NCBI GenBank assembly: GCA_035384605.1
Contig: DAOOIV010000029.1
Coordinates: forward strand, 1-49,503
Length of the DNA stretch: 49,503 nt
From: Phycisphaerae bacterium
GTDB taxonomy: Bacteria; Planctomycetota; Phycisphaerae; UBA1845; PWPN01
Direction of reading: 5' to 3'
Under the pieces are notes generated by a model. The model was given only the letters and a program-made list of their open reading frames with translations, had not been told where the DNA came from and did not search any database. Positions 1 to 8,059 of the stretch are shown here, piece by piece (the first letter of the stretch is position 1; each line of letters starts with the position of its first letter). Position numbers and translations under genes: made by a program.

Positions 1-138
1 TCGATTACGGCGCCGAGTAGGGTTTGCGCCGCCGGTGGGTGTCCGCCGGATGCCTTCGGCGTGACGGCCCTGGCTGAGGGGCGGCGGCACGGGTAGCAGA
101 GCCCCTCATAACGAAGTCTGGGCATCGGGGAGTTTGTG

Positions 139-552
139 ATGAGTCGTGGCCACGCGGAGCAGTCAGAGCCTTCCGGCAAGCGGAAAACGATTGTCCTGAT
201 CGTAGCGCTGGCAGGTCTGGCGATTGCGGCAGTTGCCGTTGCCTGGAGGAACCGGGAGGAGAAACAGCCGGACACGCCCGAATCGGCGATGACCTACATC
301 TGCACCGAGTGCAAACACGTCTACGCCTTGACGCCGGCCGGTTACGAGAAGCTCACCAAGGAAGGCGGAATCAAAGCTCCCGACACTCGGGAAGACGGCG
401 GGGTAGTCTTGTTTCGCTGTCCCTCGTGCGGCAAGTTTGCGGCGGTTCCGGCCGTGGAATGCCCAAACGATGGAACCCAGCTGCCGCGGCGACTACCGAA
501 CGGTCGACCGGGCCGCTGCCCGAAGTGCAACTGGTCGTTTTATCCTCGATAG
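139..552 (+). CDS. Membrane-anchored zinc-ribbon protein, unknown function
   Basis: A 137-residue protein with a short basic N-terminus, one hydrophobic segment at about residues 17-36, then a soluble part with three pairs of cysteines (C55/C58, C94/C97 and C108 with C127/C130). The spacing looks like two zinc ribbons. The ATG at 139 is preferred over the in-frame GTG at 136 because the GGGGAG at 127-132 then sits 6 nt upstream instead of 3. I do not recognise a named family. It is probably a small inner-membrane protein with its zinc-binding part on one face. It converges on the glycosidase-like gene downstream. Coding reality is well supported by the ribosome site and the ordered cysteine pattern; function is unknown. 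Confidence 0.7.
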   Translation: MSRGHAEQSEPSGKRKTIVLIVALAGLAIAAVAVAWRNREEKQPDTPESAMTYICTECKHVYALTPAGYEKLTKEGGIKAPDTREDGGVVLFRCPSCGKFAAVPAVECPNDGTQLPRRLPNGRPGRCPKCNWSFYPR

Positions 553-610
553 CCTGCGCTTTCGTAGAGACATCTGGACGATTCCTGCTCCAGGGGTGAA
601 CTCGCGGTTC

Positions 611-636
611 GCGGCGGGGACTTTTGTTCCTGCCGC
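611..636. terminator. Hairpin between convergent genes
   Basis: A 10-bp stem with two G-T wobbles (611-620 with 627-636) and a 6-nt loop lies in the 90-bp gap between the ends of two convergent genes. There is no clear T-tract on either side, so it may be a bidirectional transcript end or only a structured spacer. Confidence 0.4.
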
Positions 637-642
637 GGTATC

Positions 643-1923
643 TCAGCGAGACGCGGGGCGCGACGCTGCTGACAGCAGCCGCAAGGCCCGGTAAAGGTGT
701 ACATCGTGCGGGGCAAAGGTGTCTGTGAACGAGCCGTCAACAACCTGAAGCGTGCGATTCTCGTGCAGGACTGTGACCTCACCATCTTGCAGCCCCGAAA
801 ACGTCACCTCGACCGTCTCGCCCTCGCGGGCGGCCGCGAGGATATACAGGTAGACGCTCGCTTCCTTCCACCGGGCCTCGATCTGAGGGGCGCCGGTGAA
901 CTCCAACGGATACTTCGAGTCCGGCAGAGTCAGCACGGGATACAGTTCGCTTCCCGGCCTGATCTCGGCCAGAAGCGGCCTGAGCACCGCACGCCAGAAG
1001 GTCCAGTTCCAACCGAGTTCGGCGTCACGACCGGTGAGTCCGACGGGCATGCCGAAGAACGACACGCTGTTGGCGCCGCAGATGATTGCCTGGTAGAGCA
1101 TGTAGCGTTCCTGTCGAAACGTGGGGAACATCAGCCGGTTCTTGGGGTTGTGAGCAGGGTTCACGCCGCTCCAGCAAACCTGCAAGACCATGAAAGGCAT
1201 CTTACCGCCTTTGGCCAGCTCCACCGTTCGACGGGTGTAATCGCCCACCATGCTTAGGCCCTTGTTGGCATCGAGAGAATGCTTGCCGGGCGGCTCGCTG
1301 ACCGGGTAGATGTCGATGCTCAGAACGTCACAGGCGGCGCTGTACGGACGCAGCGTCTCCAGCGTGCCGCGGGGGGCGTGGCAGAACCACACAAGACGGG
1401 CGGGATCCAGCTCATGAATGAGGTCGTAGGCCTGCTTGAGCGGCTCGACTGGGAGCTTGCCCCATTCGGGCTCGTCGGCGCTCTTCCAAAAGAGGATGCC
1501 CGGGTGGCTCCGGTACTTGCGGATAAAGGCCTCGAGCCTTTGTCGCATACCCGGCCTGTTCAGCTCGACCATTTCACGCAGAAACGGCCAGACGTACACA
1601 CCGCGTTGGTGAGCCGCGTCAAGGTATTGAGAAAACTGTTCCTCGGCCTGAGGCGTCCATCCGTCGCGGGATGGTCCACCGCGGACCACGGACATACCAC
1701 CCTCGGCCATCTCAGCCCAGCCGTCGCCGCCCTCGGGCGTCTGGAAATCAAGAGGCGGCCCCGGGGCGAAACCGATGAAGAAATGCGGGCGGCCATTCAG
1801 CATCAGCCGGCCGTCGGGGGTGATCGACAGCTTCACGGGGCCATCGCCCTGTCCGGCCAAGGCCGGACCTCCACCAGACAAAAACACTGCAAGGGCAACG
1901 ACGCAGCAGTGGTAAGAGCTCAT
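643..1923 (-). CDS. Secreted glycoside-hydrolase-like TIM-barrel protein
   Basis: A 426-residue protein with a signal peptide (hydrophobic residues 8-20, probable cleavage after ALA at 21-23). The body reads like a (beta/alpha)8 glycosidase: an N-terminal 'dGrlmlNGrPhFfiGF' strand, a WKSADEPEW segment whose DEPE (150-153) is where such barrels place the acid/base glutamate, 'LSIDIYP' near 202-207 and a C-terminal beta-sandwich-like tail from about residue 340. Related proteins are called beta-galactosidase-like or hypothetical glycosyl hydrolases in planctomycetes. Substrate cannot be inferred. It is transcribed divergently from the lactate dehydrogenase gene, with about 180 bp between them. 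Coding is certain; the enzymatic role is an inference from fold-level motifs. Confidence 0.75.
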   Translation of the reverse strand: MSSYHCCVVALAVFLSGGGPALAGQGDGPVKLSITPDGRLMLNGRPHFFIGFAPGPPLDFQTPEGGDGWAEMAEGGMSVVRGGPSRDGWTPQAEEQFSQYLDAAHQRGVYVWPFLREMVELNRPGMRQRLEAFIRKYRSHPGILFWKSADEPEWGKLPVEPLKQAYDLIHELDPARLVWFCHAPRGTLETLRPYSAACDVLSIDIYPVSEPPGKHSLDANKGLSMVGDYTRRTVELAKGGKMPFMVLQVCWSGVNPAHNPKNRLMFPTFRQERYMLYQAIICGANSVSFFGMPVGLTGRDAELGWNWTFWRAVLRPLLAEIRPGSELYPVLTLPDSKYPLEFTGAPQIEARWKEASVYLYILAAAREGETVEVTFSGLQDGEVTVLHENRTLQVVDGSFTDTFAPHDVHLYRALRLLSAASRPASR

Positions 1924-2106
1924 TCATGTCTCCTGTCTGTCTTCCCGCAAGCGCAGGGCCTATGATGTTTTGCGTGCCCTGTGCGTCTTTGTATGCATCC
2001 GGGACCCCATCCAGGACCGGCCCCCGAACTTGTGCGCGGGCCAGGCAAGGGATGGGAGGAAAGCAACCACGGATAAGCCTAGCCGGACGGGCACCGAGGA
2101 GCCAAC

Positions 2107-3057
2107 ATGAGCATGACCGCCGGGAAGGTCGTCATCATCGGGGCCGGTGAGGTGGGGAGCACCTGCGCCTTCGCCCTACAGATGCGAGGCGCGGCCCGCG
2201 AGATCGTTCTGATTGACGCGAACCACGAACGCGCGGAGGGGCAGGCACAGGACCTGAGCCACGGACAGTGCTTCACGCCCCCCGTGGAAGTCCGAGCGGG
2301 AGACTATCCCGATTGCAGCGGTGCCCAGGTCATCATCATTACCGCAGGAGCGGCACAGAAACCGGGGCAATCGCGGCTGGACCTGGTCGGAACCAATGTG
2401 GAGATATGCCGGTCGGTGGTTGGTCGAATCATCGAACACACTCGCGAAGCGATCGTGGTCATGGTGACCAACCCGGTGGACGTGCTGACTTACGCGGCGA
2501 TCCGGTTCTCGGGTTTGCCTCGCGGCCGTGTCATCGGCTCGGGCACCGTACTGGATACCGCGCGATTCCGTTTCTTTCTCGGCCGTCACTGCCGCGTTGA
2601 TCCTGCGAGCATCCACGGTTATGTACTCGGCGAGCACGGCGACAGCGAAGTGGTCGCCTGGAGCATCACGACGATGGCAGGCATGCGCATGGCGGACTAC
2701 TGCCGCGCCTGCCCGCACAAGTGTCCGCAGATGGACCGTCAGCGGATCGCCATGCAGGTCCGCAACTCGGCCTATCACATCATCGAGGCGAAGGGAGCGA
2801 CCAACTTCGCCGTGGCGCTGGCATTGCTGCGGATCACCACCGCGATTATCCGCAACGAGAACAGCGCCTTGACGGTTTCCACTCTTCTGCAGGGCGAATA
2901 CGGTCTGACCGACGTTTGCCTGAGCGTGCCGACGATTGTCAATCAAAATGGCGCGGATCGCCTCATCTGCCCGGAACTGTCGGCGGAGGATTTGAAGGCC
3001 CTCAGGGCGTCGGCGGAGGCGATACGCAGCGTACAGCAGAATGTGGGACTCATGTGA
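2107..3057 (+). CDS. ldh: L-lactate dehydrogenase
   Basis: 316 residues, the usual length of the LDH/MDH family, catalysing NADH-dependent interconversion of pyruvate and L-lactate in the cytoplasm. Visible elements: dinucleotide-binding GAGEVG (12-17), acidic D37 at the end of the second strand favouring NAD, the substrate loop AQKPGQSRLDLV (83-94), TNPVD (121-125), D150/R153 and the catalytic histidine in GEHGDS (H177). The glutamine (Q84) in the loop position that distinguishes LDH (Gln) from malate dehydrogenase (Arg) argues for lactate. A GAGGAG ribosome site lies just before the ATG. It stands alone, divergent from the glycosidase-like gene. The loop has GQSR where many LDHs have GETR, a mild deviation. 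Confidence 0.9.
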   Translation: MSMTAGKVVIIGAGEVGSTCAFALQMRGAAREIVLIDANHERAEGQAQDLSHGQCFTPPVEVRAGDYPDCSGAQVIIITAGAAQKPGQSRLDLVGTNVEICRSVVGRIIEHTREAIVVMVTNPVDVLTYAAIRFSGLPRGRVIGSGTVLDTARFRFFLGRHCRVDPASIHGYVLGEHGDSEVVAWSITTMAGMRMADYCRACPHKCPQMDRQRIAMQVRNSAYHIIEAKGATNFAVALALLRITTAIIRNENSALTVSTLLQGEYGLTDVCLSVPTIVNQNGADRLICPELSAEDLKALRASAEAIRSVQQNVGLM

Positions 3058-3193
3058 CGAACGAGAATAACCGGGACACTCGAGTCGACACGAATGACAG
3101 AGTGCGAATACGACGATCCGCTGCGGCAAAGACGGGACAGCCGCAGGTCTCGGTGCCGCAGGAAATTGCGACGCTGCTCTATCGTCGGTCGCT

Positions 3194-3541
3194 TTACCGC
3201 CGAGCCCCGCCGGGCCGGTTTTGATCCCAGAGTCTGCCGGCCAGAAGGTTGTCAGCGTTCTCGTGAAGTATCTCTTCCAGCAGGGTTCGTGCCTCCGTCA
3301 TGCGGCCCAGCCGGAGCATCGCGATCGCCCAATGCGTCCTGAACGTCGCATCGTAAGGGTTCAGCCACACCGCCCGCCGAAACTCGGATTCCGCCGGACT
3401 GAATGCCTCCCGGCCAAGAAAGCAAACACCCATGGCGTCGTGCTCGCAGCCGAAATATCGGCCGGGCCGCAGGAGTTGCTCGCGAACGAATTCCCGATCG
3501 CGGCTGCATGCTCGACGTTCGGAGCTCTTGTCCGACGACAC
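3194..3541 (-). CDS. Small TPR-like protein
   Basis: A 115-residue protein whose middle and end (about 35-105) resemble two to three tetratricopeptide helical pairs: 'AMGVCFLGREAFSPAESEFRRAVWLNPYDATFRTHWAIAMLRLGRMTEARTLL' has the alternating small/large hydrophobic pattern and the Pro-Tyr/Asp ends of TPR units. Start taken as the GTG at 3541, preceded by GAGGG about 7 nt upstream. It lies 28 bp behind the DUF190 gene on the same strand and so is probably the last gene of the fluoride operon. Similar planctomycete ORFs are short TPR scaffolds; the partner is unknown. Confidence 0.6.
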   Translation of the reverse strand: MSSDKSSERRACSRDREFVREQLLRPGRYFGCEHDAMGVCFLGREAFSPAESEFRRAVWLNPYDATFRTHWAIAMLRLGRMTEARTLLEEILHENADNLLAGRLWDQNRPGGARR

Positions 3542-3569
3542 GGGTGACCCTCATGCGGCGACCGACGGA

Positions 3570-3923
3570 CTATTCCTTTCTCGCATCCCCACCGTTTGCG
3601 AGGTACTTGATCACGTGGACCTTCTCCAGGGTGACAAGGCCCTCTGTGACCATCTGGTCAATGTGCGGGAGGAGGGTGCTGATCTTCTCCTGCGTATCCA
3701 CGATCTCGATCACCATCGGCAGGTCCTGGGACAACCGAAGGACCTTCACTGTGTGCAAACGGCTGTGCGCACCGAAACCCATGGGACCACGAAGCACCGT
3801 GGCGCCGGCCAAGTGGAGTTCGCGGGCCTTCATCACGATGGCCTCATACAGCGGCACACCGTGCCACTTGTCGCCCTCACCGATGAACACGCGGAGCAAC
3901 TGCGCTTCGCCTTCCAGTCTCAT
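3570..3923 (-). CDS. DUF190 family protein
   Basis: 117 residues matching the DUF190 pattern: 'A.LLRVFIGE.DKWHG.PLYEAIV.KARELHLAGATVLRGPMGFG....HTVKVLRLSQDLPMVIEIVDT.EKI...LP' followed by a basic tail. The family adopts a PII-like ferredoxin fold and is often encoded next to crcB; its ligand is not settled as far as I know. It begins 3 nt after the universal stress protein stop codon, with a GAGGT ribosome site inside the end of that gene, so the two are translationally linked. Membership of a fluoride-riboswitch operon suggests a regulatory or sensing role for fluoride or ion transport; that role is inference. Confidence 0.88.
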   Translation of the reverse strand: MRLEGEAQLLRVFIGEGDKWHGVPLYEAIVMKARELHLAGATVLRGPMGFGAHSRLHTVKVLRLSQDLPMVIEIVDTQEKISTLLPHIDQMVTEGLVTLEKVHVIKYLANGGDARKE

Positions 3924-3926
3924 CGT

Positions 3927-4340
3927 TTACCTCACCACGGTCACGGTACAGGGCGCATAACTGAGAACCCGCTTGGAGACCGATCCGAGCAGCCAGCGCT
4001 GGAACCTGCTCTTGCCTCGATGGCCCATGACGATCATGTCGGCCTGCCGTTGGACCGCCTGATGAACGATCTGATCGGCAGGATGACCGACGACAACGTC
4101 GGTTTCCAGCGGCACCCCCGCCGCTTGGGCGGCCTCACGAAAAGCAACAAAGTCTTTTTCGAAATGCTCCGTCGCGGCGTCCAGCAAGGCGGGCGTCTCG
4201 ACCGACGTGGGGGGTTCGGATGGCTGAGCCACCGAGACAACAACCACGCTGGAGCCGAATGCCTTGGCCAGTTGGAGCGCAAACTGGAACGCCCGTTTGG
4301 CTGACTCAGATCCGTCATTAGCTGCAAGAATGGTCTTCAT
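3927..4340 (-). CDS. Universal stress protein (UspA family)
   Basis: 137 residues, a single Usp domain. The N-terminus MKTILAANDGSESAKRAFQFALQLA and the C-terminal nucleotide-binding motif G-x2-G-x9-G-S (MGHRGKSRFQRWLLGSVS) mark it as the ATP-binding subclass. I start it at the ATG at 4340, because AGAGGG sits 7 nt upstream and this leaves 11 nt after the antiporter stop; a GTG at 4355 would overlap that gene. Cytoplasmic. Placed between an antiporter and DUF190 in the fluoride-controlled operon, it probably modulates the stress response or the transporter; direct evidence is absent. Confidence 0.9.
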   Translation of the reverse strand: MKTILAANDGSESAKRAFQFALQLAKAFGSSVVVVSVAQPSEPPTSVETPALLDAATEHFEKDFVAFREAAQAAGVPLETDVVVGHPADQIVHQAVQRQADMIVMGHRGKSRFQRWLLGSVSKRVLSYAPCTVTVVR

Positions 4341-4351
4341 GGTTTGCCCTC

Positions 4352-5599
4352 TCACGTTTCAGGCAGAACTGATTCGCCGTCCAGTACGGCGGTTGCTGTC
4401 ATCTCGCGGCTGCCGGCCGGCCGTATGTCGGGCATTGTAGCTCTGGTGCGTTTCGGCAACAGGTCATATGGGATGAAGAAGGCATTGGCGATCAGGGTGG
4501 GGATGACGGCGCTGGCGACGACGGCCGCGACCAGGTACGAGTATTGACTCTGGGTGATGACGTTATGCGTCAGACCGAACAACGCCGAGATCGTCCCGAA
4601 GGTCAAACCGGTCGACATCAGCAAGGTGGTGTATGCGGCCTGGCGGTACTCGTACCGGAAGGCCTTGGTGGCAGGGTATACGCCCAGGCACTTGCTGACC
4701 ACCTTAGCACCCAACAAGATCATGAAAGTCACCGGCGCGGCGATCAGGGCCGGAACGGACACGAACGATCCCGCTCGAATGAAGTAGAACGGCGTGAGCA
4801 GGCCGAACGTCAGTGTGCGCAGCCGACGCACCAGAACATGATCCTTGCCCACCGTGCCCGCCAACACCATTCCGATCATGTAGGCGGGCAGCACGGCCTC
4901 GCTATCGGCCCATGCAGCCAATGCTCCCATACCGAACAGGAGCAGCAGCAGGTACTTCGCTTCCAGTTCCGAGGGCCGGTTGCCGTACCTCCTGAAGAAC
5001 CATGGCGTCAAAAAAGGAATGATCGCGAAGACGGCGACACTTGCTATGACAAACACGCCCGTACGGATCGTAAACGGCGAAAAGATGAGCCCGAGAGCCA
5101 CAACCGTGCCAAGATCGTTGATGAAGCAGGCGGCCAGCACAGCCTTACCGAAATCGGTTTTGTTGAAGCCGAGTTCGAGCATGACCGCATAAACGACGGC
5201 GACGGAGGTAGTGGACAGGGCCACGCCGGCCAGCCAGCTCGCCTTGGAATCCCAGTGCAACACATAGTAAGCCACCGCCGCGCAGCCGAGAAACGGCGTG
5301 AAGAAAGCAATGAGCCCGATGACGGTTGCCTCCTTCCACCTGGCGCGAAACACCGTCGGGTCCAACTCCGCGCCGGCGAGGAACGTCAGGACGATGGCCC
5401 CCGTCCCCGAAAGGAACTTGATCCAAGGCTCCTGGGCCCCCAGGGCGGCAACTCCGGCGACGGCGCCGATGATCAGTTGAGCAACCGTGCCAACCACAAT
5501 CTCTGAGAGGGCCGTCGCCACCCGCAGCCAGATGGAAAGCAAGGTGGCCACAAGCGCCAGTCCCACCCACAAGGCCGCGGTGAACCATACGTCCGTCAT
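4352..5599 (-). CDS. Na+/H+ (cation:proton) antiporter-type membrane protein
   Basis: A 415-residue polytopic protein with about 11-12 hydrophobic segments across the entire length and no large soluble domain. It resembles the CPA2 (NapA/KefB-like) family: 'LSEIVVGTVAQLIIGA', 'FLAGAELDPTVFRARWKEATVIGLIAFFTPFLGCAAVAYYV', 'AGVALSTTSVAVVYAVMLELG', and 'LAACFINDLGTVVALGL', where the N-D pair corresponds to the ion-binding site of the family. It lacks the C-terminal RCK/TrkA domain of Kef proteins. A strong AGGAGGT ribosome site lies 8 nt before the ATG. Second gene of the crcB operon. In such an operon it may expel fluoride-linked protons or sodium; substrate unproven. Confidence 0.88.
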   Translation of the reverse strand: MTDVWFTAALWVGLALVATLLSIWLRVATALSEIVVGTVAQLIIGAVAGVAALGAQEPWIKFLSGTGAIVLTFLAGAELDPTVFRARWKEATVIGLIAFFTPFLGCAAVAYYVLHWDSKASWLAGVALSTTSVAVVYAVMLELGFNKTDFGKAVLAACFINDLGTVVALGLIFSPFTIRTGVFVIASVAVFAIIPFLTPWFFRRYGNRPSELEAKYLLLLLFGMGALAAWADSEAVLPAYMIGMVLAGTVGKDHVLVRRLRTLTFGLLTPFYFIRAGSFVSVPALIAAPVTFMILLGAKVVSKCLGVYPATKAFRYEYRQAAYTTLLMSTGLTFGTISALFGLTHNVITQSQYSYLVAAVVASAVIPTLIANAFFIPYDLLPKRTRATMPDIRPAGSREMTATAVLDGESVLPET

Positions 5600-5673
5600 G
5601 TAGAACTACCTCCTGCGCCGGGCATCACTCTGCGTCGTGGCTTCCACCAGCGGTGACTGAACCATTGCGGCCA

Positions 5674-6063
5674 TCACCCGGCTCCAAACCACTTCTCGGC
5701 AAGCCGATAGCCGACCAGCACGGACGAGAATCCGAGCGTGACGCTGAGCAGCAGATTCATCACGGCTCGGAGTCCCTGGCCGTCGTTGGCCATCGCGAAT
5801 GTTTCCCAGCCAAATGTCGAGAACGTCGTGAAACCACCGAGCACGCCGATGGTCAGAGCTACACGATACTCAGGCCGGATGAGATAGGCGCCGCCGTTGA
5901 ACAGGTAGTTGAGGAATCCAATCACAAAACACCCCAGGACGTTGACGAGGAGAGTCCCCACTGGAAACGATCCGTTGACCAGCCGCTGCCCCCAGCCGGC
6001 CAACCCGTACCGACACAACGATCCCAGCCCACCGCCAAGAAAGACCAACACCAGCTTGACCAT
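5674..6063 (-). CDS. crcB: Fluoride ion channel CrcB (Fluc)
   Basis: 129 residues, four predicted membrane helices, normal size for a Fluc subunit, which works as a dual-topology dimer exporting fluoride across the inner membrane. Family motifs: 'GGGLGSLCRYGL' in helix 1, 'GTLLVNVLGCFVIGF' with the conserved Asn in helix 2 and 'GFTTFSTFGWE' with the helix-3 break and the Phe/Thr/Ser residues lining the fluoride path. Start chosen as the ATG at 6063 (MVKLVLVFLGGGLG), typical of the family, rather than the TTG at 6069. It is the first gene behind a fluoride riboswitch, which confirms the substrate independently. Confidence 0.96.
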   Translation of the reverse strand: MVKLVLVFLGGGLGSLCRYGLAGWGQRLVNGSFPVGTLLVNVLGCFVIGFLNYLFNGGAYLIRPEYRVALTIGVLGGFTTFSTFGWETFAMANDGQGLRAVMNLLLSVTLGFSSVLVGYRLAEKWFGAG

Positions 6064-6099
6064 GTCCAATCCATGCGACGCGCAAGCCCTGCATCCAGC

Positions 6100-6133
6100 A
6101 AAAAACCCCGCTCAGGCGATCGGCCGGGCAGGG
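6100..6133 (-). terminator. Intrinsic terminator in the crcB leader
   Basis: On the minus strand a hairpin with a 6-bp outer stem (CCCTGC with GCGGGG, one G-T pair) and an inner GGC/GCC pair is followed at once by TTTTTT (6105-6100). It lies between the fluoride aptamer and crcB and is the likely expression platform: termination without fluoride, read-through with fluoride. About 47 nt separate it from the aptamer, more than in the compact Thermotoga type, and that spacer carries the direct repeat TAGACCCTG twice, the second running into the 5' arm. Confidence 0.75.
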
Positions 6134-6180
6134 TCTATCTACAGGGTCTACGTCGCGCGGACCCCACCCAGGTCGATCCG

Positions 6181-6230
6181 GGTAGGAGTCATCAGGTCTG
6201 CGCGACCGGTTAGGGGCGGACTCCATCGCC
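6181..6230 (-). ncRNA. Fluoride riboswitch (crcB motif) aptamer
   Basis: Reading the minus strand from 6230, the sequence begins GGCGATGGAGTCCGCC, continues through a short AACCGGTC...GACC stem and ends CTGATGACTCCTACC. These are the diagnostic conserved blocks of the fluoride aptamer: the GGCGATGG start, the GAGTC that pairs with GACTC in the pseudoknot-supported P1/P2 arrangement, and the terminal TGATGACTCCTAC. It sits upstream of crcB with a promoter on one side and a terminator on the other, so it should switch the operon on when fluoride rises. I am very confident of the motif; the exact P1 boundaries need a covariance model. Confidence 0.95.
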
Positions 6231-6236
6231 GCAGGC

Positions 6237-6265
6237 ATCATAGCAGCAGCCAAGCTCAAGGGCAA
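6237..6265 (-). promoter_or_regulatory. Sigma-70-type promoter of the fluoride operon
   Basis: On the minus strand TTGCCC (6265-6260) and TATGAT (6242-6237) are separated by exactly 17 bp. Transcription would begin 5-8 nt downstream, at the first bases of the fluoride aptamer, so the whole leader is transcribed. Confidence 0.7.
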
Positions 6266-6388
6266 GCCCCGGAAACCTTGCAGCGGATGATGCGCACAGT
6301 AACATGAGCCCCGTCGGGGAGACCACAGCGACGAACAGGAATCGGAGCGGGATCGACAATTGCTATTTCAGCGGAAGGATTCACTGCC

Positions 6389-8059
6389 GTGAGCGAAAAG
6401 GCCGTCTGGTTCAACCTGGATTCTCTCATTGACCCGAACATCACCGGCGGGCGGGTGCCGTCGTATAAGGAAGGCCAACCCGAGTGGGCCAAGGGGCATC
6501 TGGCTCTGGAGGACAACGGCTGGAAGAACCAAGTGATGATGTACGCCCTGCAGGGCCTGGTCAATCGCACCGGCCCGCGGCTGATGTACGACACCCAGTT
6601 CTGGAACTGGAAGCCGGCCGACCAGACCTGGCGCGATTACTACGCCAGGGCCAAGGGCATCGAGTTCGAGACGCTCGCCGACGTGTTTGAGGTCATCGAC
6701 CGCTTTCGCGAAGCCTTCAAGGGGCTGGTGGTCCACGACCCGAGCGTCGAGCAATCGCTCTATGTGGCATGCGTTCTGGCCGGTCTGGAAGACCTTCTGC
6801 CCGTCAAGCCCGATATCGCCGAGAAGCTGACCGCCCGGTACGGCGACCTGACGATCGCGTATGACCTCGTCGGGCGATGGAAGGACGAATTCGAACCGCT
6901 CGACTACGCGATTGATAATCTCCTGCCCCGTTGTCAACCGGGAATGATCTACAGCGTGGATAATCTGTGGACGGGAATGTCGATCCACACCCTCGACCTG
7001 GCGGTGGCCCGAAGGGCATTCATCTTCCGGTGCAGCACCAAGAGCGAATACGCCGAGGACAACAAGCGGATCTGGCGCATTCACAGCTATGCCGGGCCGA
7101 ACTGCGGCGTCTACGGCTGGGGTGAACCCGAGGACCGCTATTGCCAGATGGCCTCGCTGAACAGCAACTACATCATGTGCACCGAGGCCCCCAACCTCAG
7201 TTTCCACGCCCAGGTGCCGGTCGAGATGAAGACCTTCCGACAGAAATCGCACGTCGACAAGTCGCAGTTGCGCCTGGAAGAAGACAAGTACTACGTCGCC
7301 TTCATGACCACCGAGGGCGACGCCCTCAAGATCCACATGTGCTTCCAGGGCGGGGCCTGGCACGATCCCCATCGCGGCCGGGTGCCGATCAACTGGGGCT
7401 TTCAACCGCGGATGCTCGACGTCGCCCCGGCCATGGCCGAGTACTACTACAGCACCATGACCGACAAGGACTACTTCTTCTGCGGCTGCAGCGGCGCGGG
7501 CTATACCTACCCGAACTGGATGCCGGAACCCGACGAATTCTTCCGTGAATCCGACAAGTTCATGGAGCGGGCAGATTTGCAGACGATGGACTGCTGGATC
7601 CACTTCTCCCGCCCGGTCTACGAGCGCTATGCCGAGCTGAGCCCGCACACCGAGGCGTTCATTCTGCCTTGCGGGCCGGGACAAGTGAAGATGACACGGG
7701 CCGGCACCCCGGTGATTCTGCGGTACAGCGGGCTACACTACTTCCCGAGCGAGAAGACGGCGGAAGACATGGCCGAGGCGATCCAGAAGGCCGCCGCCGA
7801 CATCCTGCACAAGCCGGCATTCATAACCGTGTTCGCCGTTCCAGACGCCAAGGGCAACACCTCGGCGCAGAACGGCTTCTGCCCTGAGGATTATGTGCGG
7901 GTGGCAGAAATCCTTGGTGACAGGGAATACAAGATCGTCACGCTGGAAGAGATGGCCTGGGCGGCCAGAGAGTTCGCCAGGAAGTACCCGGACCGTGTCA
8001 ACCGCCCGCAGAGCCGCGAGCGGCAAACACGGGTCGGAGTCAATGTCATACAGAGCTGA
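6389..8059 (+). CDS. GxGYxYP family putative glycoside hydrolase
   Basis: 556 residues. The family signature G-x-G-Y-x-Y-P appears as GAGYTYP in 'FFCGCSGAGYTYPNWMPEPDEF', and the N-terminal 'QVMMYALQGLVNRTGPRLMYD' is the usual start of the GxGYxYP_N region. The family is thought to hold carbohydrate-active enzymes, found mainly in Bacteroidetes and planctomycetes, but activity is uncharacterised. Unlike many relatives this one shows no signal peptide: it starts MSEKAVWFNLDSLIDPN. Start is the GTG at 6389 with GGAAGG about 10 nt upstream. The next clear gene on the same strand begins more than 700 bp away, so it seems monocistronic. Confidence 0.85.
   Translation: MSEKAVWFNLDSLIDPNITGGRVPSYKEGQPEWAKGHLALEDNGWKNQVMMYALQGLVNRTGPRLMYDTQFWNWKPADQTWRDYYARAKGIEFETLADVFEVIDRFREAFKGLVVHDPSVEQSLYVACVLAGLEDLLPVKPDIAEKLTARYGDLTIAYDLVGRWKDEFEPLDYAIDNLLPRCQPGMIYSVDNLWTGMSIHTLDLAVARRAFIFRCSTKSEYAEDNKRIWRIHSYAGPNCGVYGWGEPEDRYCQMASLNSNYIMCTEAPNLSFHAQVPVEMKTFRQKSHVDKSQLRLEEDKYYVAFMTTEGDALKIHMCFQGGAWHDPHRGRVPINWGFQPRMLDVAPAMAEYYYSTMTDKDYFFCGCSGAGYTYPNWMPEPDEFFRESDKFMERADLQTMDCWIHFSRPVYERYAELSPHTEAFILPCGPGQVKMTRAGTPVILRYSGLHYFPSEKTAEDMAEAIQKAAADILHKPAFITVFAVPDAKGNTSAQNGFCPEDYVRVAEILGDREYKIVTLEEMAWAAREFARKYPDRVNRPQSRERQTRVGVNVIQS

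Noticed and set aside
1..20. Possible end of an upstream gene (codons D-Y-G-A-E then TAG)
   Set aside because: Only five codons are visible; too little to support a gene call.
2107..3057. Malate dehydrogenase as alternative for the 316-residue dehydrogenase
   Set aside because: The substrate-discriminating loop has Gln (AQKPG), not Arg as in MDH.
6368..7684. A 438-codon minus-strand open frame opposite the GxGYxYP gene
   Set aside because: Antisense artefact; the plus-strand frame carries the family signature.
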